In this document: in pieces, positions 11,881 to 23,180 of the stretch
Numbering within the stretch: position 1 is the first letter of the stretch
How the letters are laid out: every line of letters begins with the position of its first letter
DNA from: Lethocerus indicus
Lineage: Eukaryota; Arthropoda; Insecta; Hemiptera; Belostomatidae
Length of the DNA stretch: 64,000 nucleotides
Assembly (NCBI GenBank): GCA_019843655.1
Contig: JACDQD010000102.1
Location: 3,171,501-3,235,500 of the forward strand
Reading direction: 5' to 3'
Made by a program: the position numbers and the translations under genes
The notes under the pieces: generated by a model
What the model was told of the DNA's origin: nothing
The model's input: the letters and a program-made list of their open reading frames with translations, nothing else
Database searches by the model: none

Positions 11881-13872
11881 GTGTGTATAACATGAGTATC
11901 ATTAACCCCCTTGATACGATATAAATAAGAAAGTGAACTTTATTAATGAATGACTGAACGAATAAATACACATTTTTATGTGAAATTTGTAGTAAAATTG
12001 TTACTACTTACTAGTACTTACTTGTTGTATATTATTACTTGGACTTTTCATATAATTGGATAAATCCAATTTATAATAGAGATAAATCTCTATTGATTGG
12101 TTAAATAACCTTATATGATAAAATATGTTACCTATAGTTGTACTATAAATTAATCGAAAGTGGTTGAAACTCTCTATGAAAAAATGGAAAGTTCTTTTAT
12201 TGTTATAGTTCTCTGTTATGGAGGAGGCACCTTTTCCCAGTTTATACACCCGTATAAACTCTCCCCCACCCTCTGGCAACCCCCATCATAACTAATGCAA
12301 GGCCAAATTGTTGCCGACGTTCGTTAAGACGTTCGCTTAAGTAGGAGAGAAGGGAGGGGGTAAGAGTGAAGGGTGGGGAGTGAGCGAGATGGAAAGAGCG
12401 AGCCTACTTAGCGGTTGGAGAGCGAGCGAGAGAGGGACAGTGTTAGAGAGGGACAGGTATATACCTGTGCGGCTCGAGCACGAGCGAGACGGAGCACTGT
12501 AGCAATTTCCGGCGTCGGATTCGAGGCTCCTCCCCCTCCTATAGGGTTGGCGTTCCCCCCCCCACCACACCTCCCGCGCCCCTTAGTTATTAGCCATAAT
12601 CGCGAGAACGAGTAATGAATTCTGTATAGGAAAGGAAATAGCTCGGGTATTGCATTATCATCAAGTGGAGGAGGTAGTGTCCCCCTTTAAAACATGAAAA
12701 TAACGCGCCTACGACTTATCGGAACTGTAAACTAACCTAATGACAAATGTCAATTTACTCCTTGCAAAAGTTTAAGTCGTTTGGTTAAACAACATGTGTG
12801 ACTATGTTAAGCGTGAATGGTAATAATTCGTCAAAATGTTTCACATTGTATATCAGAAATATAGAAAAAAGTGTCGAATATGGATCCGAATTTCTATATC
12901 AACAGACATTGGATAACGAAAATGTGAATAACCAACTGGCCTCCATAGTACCAAATGAGCAGCATATTTTGATTAAAAATTGTACTTTTTATCTGATTAC
13001 ACTTTGCAGCCATTAACACATAATTTTCAATTATAAATTACTTTCGCTAATCAAGCAATTTAGTTAATATTTCAACAGACGATAAAGTTTATGATCTTCC
13101 TGTAACGCAAACATCAATTTCCAATCTGAAACGTGTTGTTATACGATATAATATTGTATATTTATTGCCGGAGGAAATAAGGAAAAGGGCCGGATGAGAG
13201 GATATATTTGTGGGGAAAGAATAAAGGTATATGAGCGCAAGGTATCTATCATGAAGGAGCAAGGAGGAGACACAAATCACGATGTTATTGCGGGGGCAAT
13301 ACCGTGGGCTCCGGGGGCTGCAACCAAATGGCTATTTCCCGGGTCTCGCGTTTGATCTTCCGGCCTCCTCCTTTTGTCAATTTTCCGAGCGGCGGCCTTT
13401 TTCCAGCACAACCCACGGGGCCATAAACACACATCTGTTTTGTCTCACAGCCCCGGGATACGGCTGCTGCGTCGACGACATCCCACCCGGGGCGGAATGG
13501 GATATTCATCGAATTAAATATATGTAATATGTAAATGTAATGTAAATATATGTGATATAAATATCTTCCAAACGAAAATGATATTAATTTATATATACTA
13601 AAATGGACTAGTTATTACGGTTTAGGCAGGTTTTGTGTACAACCTAAAACCCCCCGATGTGGAGGGAGGGGGTGGGATCCTCCCTTTCGGTTGAGAAAGT
13701 GATTGAACGGCACTGAATAATAGAGGGCAACGCGCCGTAATAGGGAACGGTTGCGGTCTCGTGCCGACCGGGGCTTTGCAATTGTAATAGTAAGTGGAGG
13801 AGACGGGGGTGGGGGTGTGTGAGAAGGCCGCGGTATTAACGGTATTAGCATAATGGTAGAGCTCGGCAACCC

Positions 13873-13900
13873 TAGCGCCTAGCACATAGCGCCTAGCGCC
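13873..13900. repeat. short 7-bp tandem repeat, four units
   Basis: TAGCGCC, TAGCACA, TAGCGCC, TAGCGCC head to tail, in a GC-rich stretch. Confidence 0.85.
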
Positions 13901-14797
13901 TCGCGTTACACCCGATTCCGACACACTCCTCGCACTTTCCAACATTCCCTGTTTCTGTTTGTTGTTTGTACTTGCCGACCGTACTCGCTGATATGGTATA
14001 GCCGCTTCATTCAGGGACGAGGCCGGGATCACAAATTGGCGTCAATTACTTCCGGCTAAATAATTATTTCAATTTCATTCCTCGCATCATTTGCAGAAAT
14101 GTCCATAGATCTATATAACTTAGCGTCCCACGGCTTTAATTGTCCTCCATAATTTCACTTAACATCAATTGGGGTTATAATGTTGTGGACAAACTATAAC
14201 ACGTAAACCGTATGTAGAAAGTAAATAATAGAATTTTCCGAAAAGCAATATCAAAAATGATTTTATAACTTATTTGTATCACTTTAAATTGTTGCACTGT
14301 ATTTATATAGTGTTCTGTACTTATACTATATTATTTATACTTTTTTTACTAAATAATACAAAATTATACAGGTCAAAATAACTTCCAGAATATTTGCACA
14401 CACCGTACGTAACTGCCAACTACTACTAAACTAAAAACATGAACTAAATTAGGAAAATGTAATCAGAATTACGATTCATAAATCTTAGGATTGAAATAAA
14501 TTTCCCCGGCTTCAAATAATTTGTAGAACTGTGACATTTTTCGTTCTTTCAAGAACGACGGTATCGGCGTAGGAGATCCTAGAGAGGGAGGCGTGAATAG
14601 GAGAAGATGGAGGTACCTGAATCGCATTTGGAGGCGGCGGCGGAGGGGCGCGCGACGCTCGCCGAATATCGAATACCAGGGTTTCTCTCATTTGGCTCGC
14701 TTGTACACATTTTGGCTTTCGTGCCCCCCAAGAATTGTTCATTTGTATTCTTCCGCGGGCCCTCCTCACCGCGTCCGATAATTTTAAACATTTTTTC

Positions 14798-14834
14798 GCT
14801 AAGCAAAAGACCAAACCGGCGAGAGGAGACAGAC
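14798..14834 (+). mobile_element. short PLE terminal fragment
   Basis: GCTAAGCAAAAGACCAAACC and then GGCGAGAGGAGACAGAC nearly match the PLE terminal arms at 37325-37360 (CTAGCAAAAGACCAAACCAG, then CGAGACGAGACAGAA) and 63815-63845. The ribozyme core upstream is missing and no coding part adjoins. It is a short relic of the same family. Confidence 0.65.
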
Positions 14835-16206
14835 GATCGGAGAAAGACCACACAACTGAAAATTACCAGCTTACGCGGTGACGGAAATGGGAAATTCCCG
14901 TTTTAATATTTCATTACAACGCTGTCATGTGACATATATTTGCGACTTGCGACGTCTTGAAACGTCAGCATAATGAAATTCATAAGAATTCCTTAAAAGT
15001 TAACCGAATACCTTTTTCGTGTATGAGACATTCTACGCTGAGATTTATTTTAATATATACTCTGACGCTTACATATATTATAATTCTAATATTCTGCCAC
15101 TGCAATTCAGTTTCCGGTCTCTGATAATATAAAATGTTTTTACCACCAAATTATATGAAACTACCAAACAAAAATGCTAAACGACGTGTAAATTAATTGA
15201 CTATATTCTACATTTTAGAAAAGCTGTTATTTTCTGCTAGGGGATGATTATATACTCTTGAAGTAGCGGGTCGGAAAACAATTTTTAAAGGTGTCCCGAG
15301 TAGCAATTGGCCGGGGCATGGGAAAACTGTTTGGAACAAGAGTAAGGGTAGGCACGGACTTGAGGGGGGGTAAATTTTGGGATTTCAAGTGGGGCTTAGT
15401 CGGCGGGGGCAGAGCGGAGAGGGATTTATTCAGAGCGGCAATAGGCCGGAAGCTCAGCACAGCTGTAAACTGCCAATTTAGGGCATACGTGGGATCGAAA
15501 GTTTACTTCAACTTCAGTCGGCATTAGCACGCCCAGGTGTCCCACACCACAACCACTCAGGGGACACACCAATAAACACCACACCACCCCATCGAATTAT
15601 CCCTCACATATAGTGATACTTTTTTTTATTATAACAATAATATTCTTACAACGCCAAATATAGCAAAAAAAACATAAAATGTGGCTTATGAAGATGCACA
15701 TTTTATTGGCAATACTGTTCCACTCATATTCACAGGTTGTAAAACTGTGCCGCACTCAATCAATTGAGCATAACAATAATGTGACAAGAGCTCGCCGTAT
15801 AAATGGGTTCTTCGCGGAGGCAATATCTTCCAATATACCAGCGCATTCCAGACTGCGGCGGAGCATCTCGCGCTTTAATGGCTGGACCTGAAATATGTAT
15901 TCGGGGCCGCTGTTCATCTCAAGGAGTTGAATAATGCGGCTTCGAGCTTTTTGTCCCATTTGTCGGCTGTCGGCGCAAAGCGTTCCAGCCCCAGCTTGAT
16001 AATTGTTTCAACGAAAACCTATACCATGTCATTTTCCACTTTCAGCGGAACAAGTCCAGCACCGGACTTCGTTTTTTGCCGGCTGTTGGTATCTCACGTT
16101 AGTCCTCTAATCATTACTGCGTTATGTTAACCCATGGGCAGTGTGGCGGAAAATCCAGACCCAAGAGACATTGACTAGCTAGCATATTCTCTCCGACATA
16201 TCCAAG
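14835..16206. other. geneless stretch
   Basis: AT-rich DNA with one GC-rich islet at about 15280-15430 and a CA/CC-rich patch at 15530-15590. No recognised feature. Confidence 0.6.
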
Positions 16207-16370
16207 CCCGGGTTCAGCAAACTGTCGAACCGTCGAACGTGAGCACCTATAGCTACTACATTTTAAATTTTTTCCTTCTTCATACGAATGAAATCAATTT
16301 ATGAAACATCATTCATCTCATATTAGTCTTTGGGACGAGGAGCGTGCGAGCCTTTCTAATAAAGCGTGAT
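16207..16370 (+). mobile_element. hAT-like short repeat, copy B
   Basis: It starts CCCGGGTTCAGCAAACTGTC, then GAACGTGAGCACCTATAGCT, and aligns block for block with 9028-9213: pyrimidine block TTTTTTCCTTCTTCATA, ATGAAAT, AATTTATGAAACATC, GGAGCGTGCGAGCC, and a final CGTGAT. It is shorter and more diverged than copy A, and the palindrome at the start is broken. Confidence 0.5.
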
Positions 16371-17594
16371 AAAGTAGGTCGTTGCGGTTCTTTCTCGCGA
16401 TTTTTACAGTATCGAAACTATAAATATAAAATAAGTAAAGGAGGCGTTATAATAAATGACCAAAAATTTGTAGTGAGGAATCGGAACGATTAATAATTTT
16501 AATCTAAATGGTAATGACCCTTCTCGATAACAACGGGAATTACATTCGAGCGATAACTGTCGGGAGTTCCAGGTCGACATTCGATTCCGATTCAATTTAG
16601 GTCAAAGTCGAGCTGCGTTGGATGTTTCAGATGTCTGTAGGGCGTCGAAGAAACTCAAACAATTTTGATTATAGAAAAACAGGGTGAGGTGGGTGGGCGA
16701 AAGTGGGCCCCATTCCCCCGCTGAATAGACAAATAGGAGGAGCGCCGCGTTCCTTTGTCGAGGATGAGGGAGGGGAGGAGGGGACCTTTCCTCGGAGTCA
16801 ATGGCGCGAATTCGGTCCCGACACAACACAATATAAAGTCAGAGGAGGGGGCGCATTGTGCGGTATCGCCCCGTGCCCAATGAGCCGGGCTATTGCCCCC
16901 GCCCCCGCACCACCACACGACACCACCAGACCAACCCCCCAAATTATCAACCGGGCATCCGCCTTTACACAACTCCAATTGATACTTTCTCCCGGTCGCC
17001 TCCTCCTCGCTCTTCCTTCATTGTCGGGCGTATAACCTCGTTTTTTCTATGTATCACTTCTCTGTCGAACACGATATATTTCGAAACGCCATTTCATACT
17101 TTCTTACAAGAAATTTTGCCACCAGTAACGCCACTACCGCAACGTAAGTTTACGCCATCATCGCTCATGATTTTGACTTATGTTTCCAGTTTCCCGTGAA
17201 AACCTTTTGCCTCACCGTTGAAACGCCACAACATTTATAAGTTTTATCCGTCTGAATATGCCAAGGTTGTAGTAACTAGAAATTGTCGGTCTCAAATAAA
17301 AAAATGCTACTGAGACGGTCCAGTCCGGGCGGAGGATATGCTCATTCGGCGACAATCGGAAAGGGATATAAAACAGGAGAGCGACATTTTCTAGCGGCGT
17401 TATCGCGGCAAAAGGAGGCGAGCACCGGGGGGAATAATTCAGCCGGAAGTGCGTTAGCCGAGTAGCTCTCTCCCTCGGCCAATGAGACCTGTTTTGAGGA
17501 TCGCCGCCAAGCCGCGCCGGCGACACTCCCGATAAGATAGGGGGACGGCACAAAGGGGGTAATGCGGTCTCAACGCTGCAGATAGCGAAGACAG

Positions 17595-17685
17595 GGAGAA
17601 AGAGAGAGAGAGAGAGGGGGATGAATGAGCTTCCAGAGAGACAGAGAGAAAGAGAGAGAGAGAGAGAGAGAGGAGGAGAGAAGGG
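17595..17685. repeat. polypurine (GA)n tract
   Basis: About 90 bp of almost pure A/G on the plus strand, including (AG) runs at about 17600-17617 and 17649-17672. Confidence 0.9.
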
Positions 17686-19246
17686 ACTAGGAACCTTGAG
17701 GAGATCGGGCTTTTACCGGAGCCGTATAAGTACGACAAAGCCGGGTTTTACAATTCCTTTGTGGGACACCTAATGTAACTTGTGCTGAACACCGGACCGG
17801 TTCAGGACCGATATTTTTTATTCAAGGGCCCCCCTTGATATTTTTATGACCTCCGCTCTTGTGTTACGACAGCCGTTCTTCTGCCCGCCTATTTTCCAAA
17901 TACTGACCCACCACTGTGGATTATGTTCGATGTTACTTTAGAAATTATGGATTCTCCGCTCTTTTCATCAGAAAAAATAATTAACGCTCACCATAACATA
18001 AACCTTGAATTAACGGAAAATACCATGTGTGTTGAATATTTATTCAACAGAGTGTACCTTCACTATTAATGTGTGCCACATATTACATTGCCATTTTATA
18101 ATGAGGAAAAAATCCATCAATTAATGCCCGAGATATTAATTATAGTTTTTATTTAAGCGTTCTTAGGTCCAAACAGAGAGATCTAAAATAATAATTCTTA
18201 GAAGTTTTTTAAAAGTACATTTGTTTAAATAAAACAAGATTCTACCTATGAGCCGACCGTACAAGATGAACTACCGATGATCAAATGAAAGTACCAGAGA
18301 AAAGAGAGGAGACGAATCAAAATTTCTATTACTAGTAGTACTAAATCTAAAATATATTTGAGGTCAATTTCCAACAGTAAGGTGTGACGTAGAGAGGTGA
18401 GAACTGATGGGCTGAGGGACTGGGGGGATGGTGTTTGCGGTGGCCATGTGTTTCCTCCCAGCCACCCCATCTAGCCCCGGTACAACCCTCGCTTACAGTC
18501 CCTTTCATTAAACTGCATACAATTCACTGTCTGGCTGTTGGCAGTTTCCCTCCCGGCTAACACGCCTGCTTGGCGGTCTTATCGCATGTAAGTGGTACGT
18601 GGGAAGAAACAGCTTCAAACGCCGACCACACGTGGAAACAATTCTTTGGTAATGGGATTTAAACACTTCCCTAATGATTGCCGTTCTATCTCTAATTAAA
18701 TGCGAAATCAAGTTACAACAGATTTAGATGACAAGCTCACACGTGATTTTTGGAACGCAATTATTTCATATTCTTTAAGGGTGCATCTTCATTTCTTTAG
18801 CCACTAACCCATCCTCTAATAATAGACATTTTTCTCTACAAAAACTAATAAAGTAGTAAATGGAAACATCTAAGAAGAAAATTAAATCCAGTAAAATTTT
18901 GGAATTGTCTATTATGCAAATTATTTATACTAAAGAAGAAAAATTATAGCATATAAGTAACGTAATAAATTTTATACGTATATATTTCCCGAAAAAATAA
19001 GAATCCTATAGGAATTGAGCGACTATAAAGTTTTAGATTCATCTCTTCATTCCACGACCTTAAACATTATTTTTAGCTTTCACCAGTCGCATTAATCAAC
19101 GGCACGTTAAAAATATATTAGTATTAAAATCAACGTTTTCAACACGTCGAAGGGCAGGAAAAGGGTAATGGGTGGAAGAAACGGAAGAAACAAAGGACCG
19201 TGAGATGAAAATATAGAATGAAGGCAGTCGGAGAAATAAAGAGTTG

Positions 19247-19285
19247 GAGGAGAAAGAGAGAGGGAGGGAGGGAGAGAGAAAGCGG
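19247..19285. repeat. polypurine tract
   Basis: AGGAGAAAGAGAGAGGGAGG and following GAGAGAGAAAG on the plus strand. Confidence 0.8.
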
Positions 19286-19853
19286 CACTAGCTGGGGGTC
19301 TGACTGATGCCTCCAATAATACCTCCCCCTTGAAATAATCGCACACTTTGTTTCCCGGCCCCGAGGGCGGTTGGCTCCACTGTGCCGGCCCACAACTCAA
19401 GATTTCCCCCCATTCCTGTCATATTCCACCAACACACAACCACTTTCCGTTCGCCTTTATATGAAGCCATCACCGGGGTAATTCTGTCTACCCTAATCGC
19501 TTCATTAAATCTCCAGGATTCTGATCGCAAATGTTTTTTTCAGGCGAATTTCCCTGAAATATTCCCTAGAATTAGAACCTACTCAACAGCCAATAGGTCT
19601 AGCTTAATCAAATGTATTAATTTTATTTTATCGGTCTTTCCTTTCAATAAGCTCCTACGTAAATGCTTAGGTAGGAAAAATTAGTACTAAATTACACGAG
19701 CGGGTGTTAGTAGTAGAAACAGTAATTATATTAGCATTAGCGGCATGAGTTACAATAGTAAATCCAGAACATTTTTAATCATCACATTAGCAAAGTTTAT
19801 TGACTTGATTTTCTTATCGTTATCTCTTGTAAGGCTTCTGCCTGCACGCTTAA

Positions 19854-19888
19854 ATATGTGGTAGGAATTCCCTCAATATTACCTGAAA
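19854..19888. repeat. half copy of the 57.6-kb inverted-repeat element
   Basis: ATATGTGGTAGGAATTCCCT followed by CAATATTACCTGAAA matches the reverse complement of 57686-57721 (ATATGTGAAAGGAATTCTCT, CAGTACTACCTGAAG) at most positions. The second arm is not present here. Confidence 0.5.
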
Positions 19889-22504
19889 CTCGCTAAAAAA
19901 AATATTGGCTAAAATTGTAAGCGTGGTGGTGACAGAATATTCTATCGGCCGACTCTATAACTATATTACTAACGGAATATGATTCAGGTTGATTCGCTTG
20001 ATCCTAGTCGAATGTGAAACCGGCCCAGCGTTGGAGTATATCAGGGAATGGGGACAGAAAATAACAACAGCGACGATAATAAGTTAGTAATTATTGGCAA
20101 TTATTCAATTTGTTAGTACTACCATTGCTACTAGTATTTACAGTTCTAGTATTTAAGAATTTACTTAAAATTAGCCAAGATGAAGTCGAATTTCACTCGG
20201 ATCTTTAGACCGATTCTAATGATTGTGAACAGGAAGAGAGTATATAGAGTGGGTTTAATTGCGAATTCGCCTTCAACAGATACGAGCGGAGGGCGTTGCG
20301 TCTCGTGCAGCCGTAAATTCGCGTAAGGGGGCGGGGGGCGGGCGGGGGCTAAAAAATTCATCGCTCCCCCCCTCCCAAATAAAATACGGGCCGTATCCGG
20401 GCACAATAAACCGCGGCCGGGATCCTCGATTCGCGTCGCGTCGGCCGCCATAACGGACAACTGGCGTGGCCGGCAGTAAAACCGCCGGGAGGGAACCGGC
20501 TCACCGGGCTCCCTACCAACCGCTCTTCCCCAATTAATTTTATTAAGGAGAACTAAGTTTAATTGTTACCTCGGAGTGTGCGGAAGCGGAATGATGCCCC
20601 CCCCACCACCCACACTTTTGTTTTACCGCCGTAATACGGAGCCGTACGCTTCCGACTTTCCTACCTCTCCACCGGAAGATCATTTTGATGGTTCCGGGCG
20701 ATATCGGAATTCGGGAACATTGATAAAAGCGGACCAGGATTTTCTACACCCGTTCCTCAATCCACGAGAGCGATAAGGAGATAAGCTAACTGACGTACTG
20801 TTACTTTGTTATAACTATGGTAATGATATTGGCGAGAGCTAGAAAATGGGATATATTCCGAACAATCGTGACCAAAGAAATAAAGTCATTTATTTATTCG
20901 CCACCGCCGTTAAAACACGCTTGTTTTTTACAGGTTTATGTCTATTTTACGCAAAACCAACACGGACTTTAATAATAATGTAATAATTTAAGAATCGTTC
21001 CGAGACAGCATTTAACCTAACCATTTCAAAGTTTCCAACAATCCTCGTGATTGAATAAAGGTGTCACCGCCGGAAGCCCTGAGGGGGGGATTGAGAGGGA
21101 AAAAAAACAAAATTAAAATGGAAAAGGAAACTCTCGAACTGGTTAAAAGAATGCTTTGAAAAGTGTAATCAAATTAATAGGGCTGTAGACTTCTTAAGTC
21201 GGTCGCGATTCAAAGAGGCCGCCATAGCTTTGGTTCCCAGTCAAGTAATTTGCGAAGAGGGGTTGGGGGCTTGCCTGTCCACGCTGGGGTTGACTGCTCC
21301 TAATTTCATTGGAAACTGGTACATTATATTTTAAATTGCCATTAAAACTCGATATTTTTATCAAATACAATTTTTAATGCTCGTGTTTAAACCGGATTTG
21401 CACTCGGACACAGAGTTGTATCCTCGGATTCAAGGTTTAGGATATTGAGATTGAGGCCTGCAAAGGTTTAGAATATCACCAAATTTTCAGTCTCAACTCG
21501 CTCCGTTCGCTCAATTGAAGATGAGACAAATATCAAATGGATGAGTATAACATCGAATAACAAGTTATTTACGAATGCTATGTTTCTTATATCATTCATG
21601 AAAAAATTAGACTATTTCGGTTGATGGAACAGGTGAATGAGTACCGATTGACAGCTACAATACAATATGATAGTGCTAAAATATATACACGTTTTGGCGT
21701 TCAAGTAATACTTTGCCTCTTAAATCCCGCAAGCCATCGACCTGTAACCGCTTTATTTGCATTTTAGTTTCTTTCCGGGCAAATCAAGGAGAGGAAATAG
21801 AGGTAATTGAATTTATTTGTTCCCGAATACCGGAGGGAATTTCAGAGTAATTAAAATTTCATTTAATGGGATTAACTTAATTCACTCGGGAGTCTGGTTC
21901 AGATCTTTTTCAACTGTCCACGCGGAACGAAGAAGAGTAAGGAAATAATAATAAATGACACTTTAATTATACGATAATTTCTTGGCGGGCTGATTGCGTT
22001 CAATCATTAACATCCGGGACCCGCGAGCGTCTTACTTAGAACGTTACTAGTTCGAATCGCGGAACGTCCTTTACTTATTCAGCGGGCGATAAATAAAACA
22101 GGATGTAGAGACACTTTTGAAAATAAATTGACAAGTCAGAGTTCAGTCCTTGCCAGTAAGCAGTTTTGAAAAGGCAATCTTTGTAGCGATGAAAACAGGT
22201 TTTGGCCCAACGACTGAAAGAAAATTTCCCATTTCGGTCCTTTTTATTCGATTCGAAGCTGCAGTTTATTCACGCGTTAATAAATAACACCGTATTTCGT
22301 TTAAAAGAGGAAAATAAACTAGTTTTTGGAGAACTGCAGTAATAATGTTTACCCGACTACAAGTTAGATGGCGATGTTTTTAAATTGGCAATTTGATATA
22401 TAAATGAAATTTGAGCGATGCGAAAGCAAACATTATCGATTAACCTTAGCATAAAGTGTCAATAGAGACTCAGAGGATAAGCGAAATAAATATTTATTTA
22501 TTAA

Positions 22505-23180
22505 TAGCAGAAGTACCCGTCCTTGCTCGGGGGTTTCACATCAATGAGATAGCAGAATTGTAATTAATGATATGTTTATTACAGTACTTGAGAGTATGCT
22601 ACATTCATAGTTCTACCTTTCTCTGCATAAACAAAAATGTAAGATATAAGTACCGGTGGCATCACTATTACGATCATTATCTCTGCAATCACTATTTATT
22701 ACTATTTTATTTACTATTTTAATTTCTATTTATTGCTTGTATCTTAATGCATACATAGTTTGTAATCTTGAATGGAATGACAAAATAGTCCTAAATATGT
22801 CTGAGAAAGGGAAACATTATTGTAAGATATCTGTCAGCTGTTCTTCTTAATTAATGTGATGCTAAACTTTTAATTATTAACTTATGATATAAATATTATT
22901 AGATAGGTATTGCATGTATGACAAAGCAATCAGCTCATGCTAAAAATATCTGAGAAAGGGAAACATTAATGCACGTTTGTTGGGTGCTTTTATATTAGTT
23001 CAAAAAAAGCTTTAATGTAAATTATCTGTGGGCTGCTTTTTGCTAATGTGGCAAAACTTATGACCCCGTGACCTGGAAACATGCCCCTAAACGTGTGTGT
23101 GGGTTAGCAGTATACGTGCTGTAAATTTGGTGAGAATCGGAGCAGCTATAATCTATTATAAAGATGAAAGGAAGATGAAA
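22505..23180 (+). repeat. probable dispersed repeat unit with internal duplication
   Basis: It begins near AGTACCCGTCCTTGCTCGGG and ends near AAATTTGGTGAGAATCGGAG followed by an AT-rich tail. Openings of the form ACCCGTnCTTGCnCGGG and tails of the form AAATTTGGTGAnnATCGG are common in invertebrate dispersed repeats. The block CTGAGAAAGGGAAACATTA occurs at about 22801 and about 22951, each followed by an ATCTGT and GCTG stretch (22829-22842 and 23020-23036). The same module is therefore present twice about 150 bp apart. A 64-codon frame at 22656-22850 has no motif. Family not assigned. Confidence 0.4.

Larger units (their letters stand above)
9214..14797. other. geneless stretch: GC-rich islets, palindrome, AT-rich spacers
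   Basis: No recognisable gene. GC- and CpG-rich islets lie at about 9340-9560, 10010-10600, 13270-13510 and 13620-13930. A purine-rich, GC-rich stretch lies at 12340-12580. Strongly AT-rich spacers lie at about 11380-11700, 12000-12230 and 14160-14500. A 103-codon frame at 9651-9962 and a 136-codon minus frame at 13622-14032 have no domain signature and look like chance. Confidence 0.6.
16371..22504. other. geneless stretch with GC-rich islets and a purine tract
   Basis: GC-rich islets lie at about 16660-17030, 17290-17580, 19240-19420 and 20290-20520; AT-rich stretches at about 18000-18350 and 18840-19130. The open frames on both strands over 16655-17199 (up to 113 codons) are GC-islet artefacts with no motif I recognise. 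Confidence 0.6.

Noticed and set aside
13622..14032. 136-codon minus-strand frame
   Set aside because: No domain signature, low-complexity Pro-rich part, and an overlapping frame in another phase.
22045..22070. AGTTCGAATCGCGG resembling a tRNA B box
   Set aside because: No stem pairing and no A box or cloverleaf upstream, so it is a chance match.
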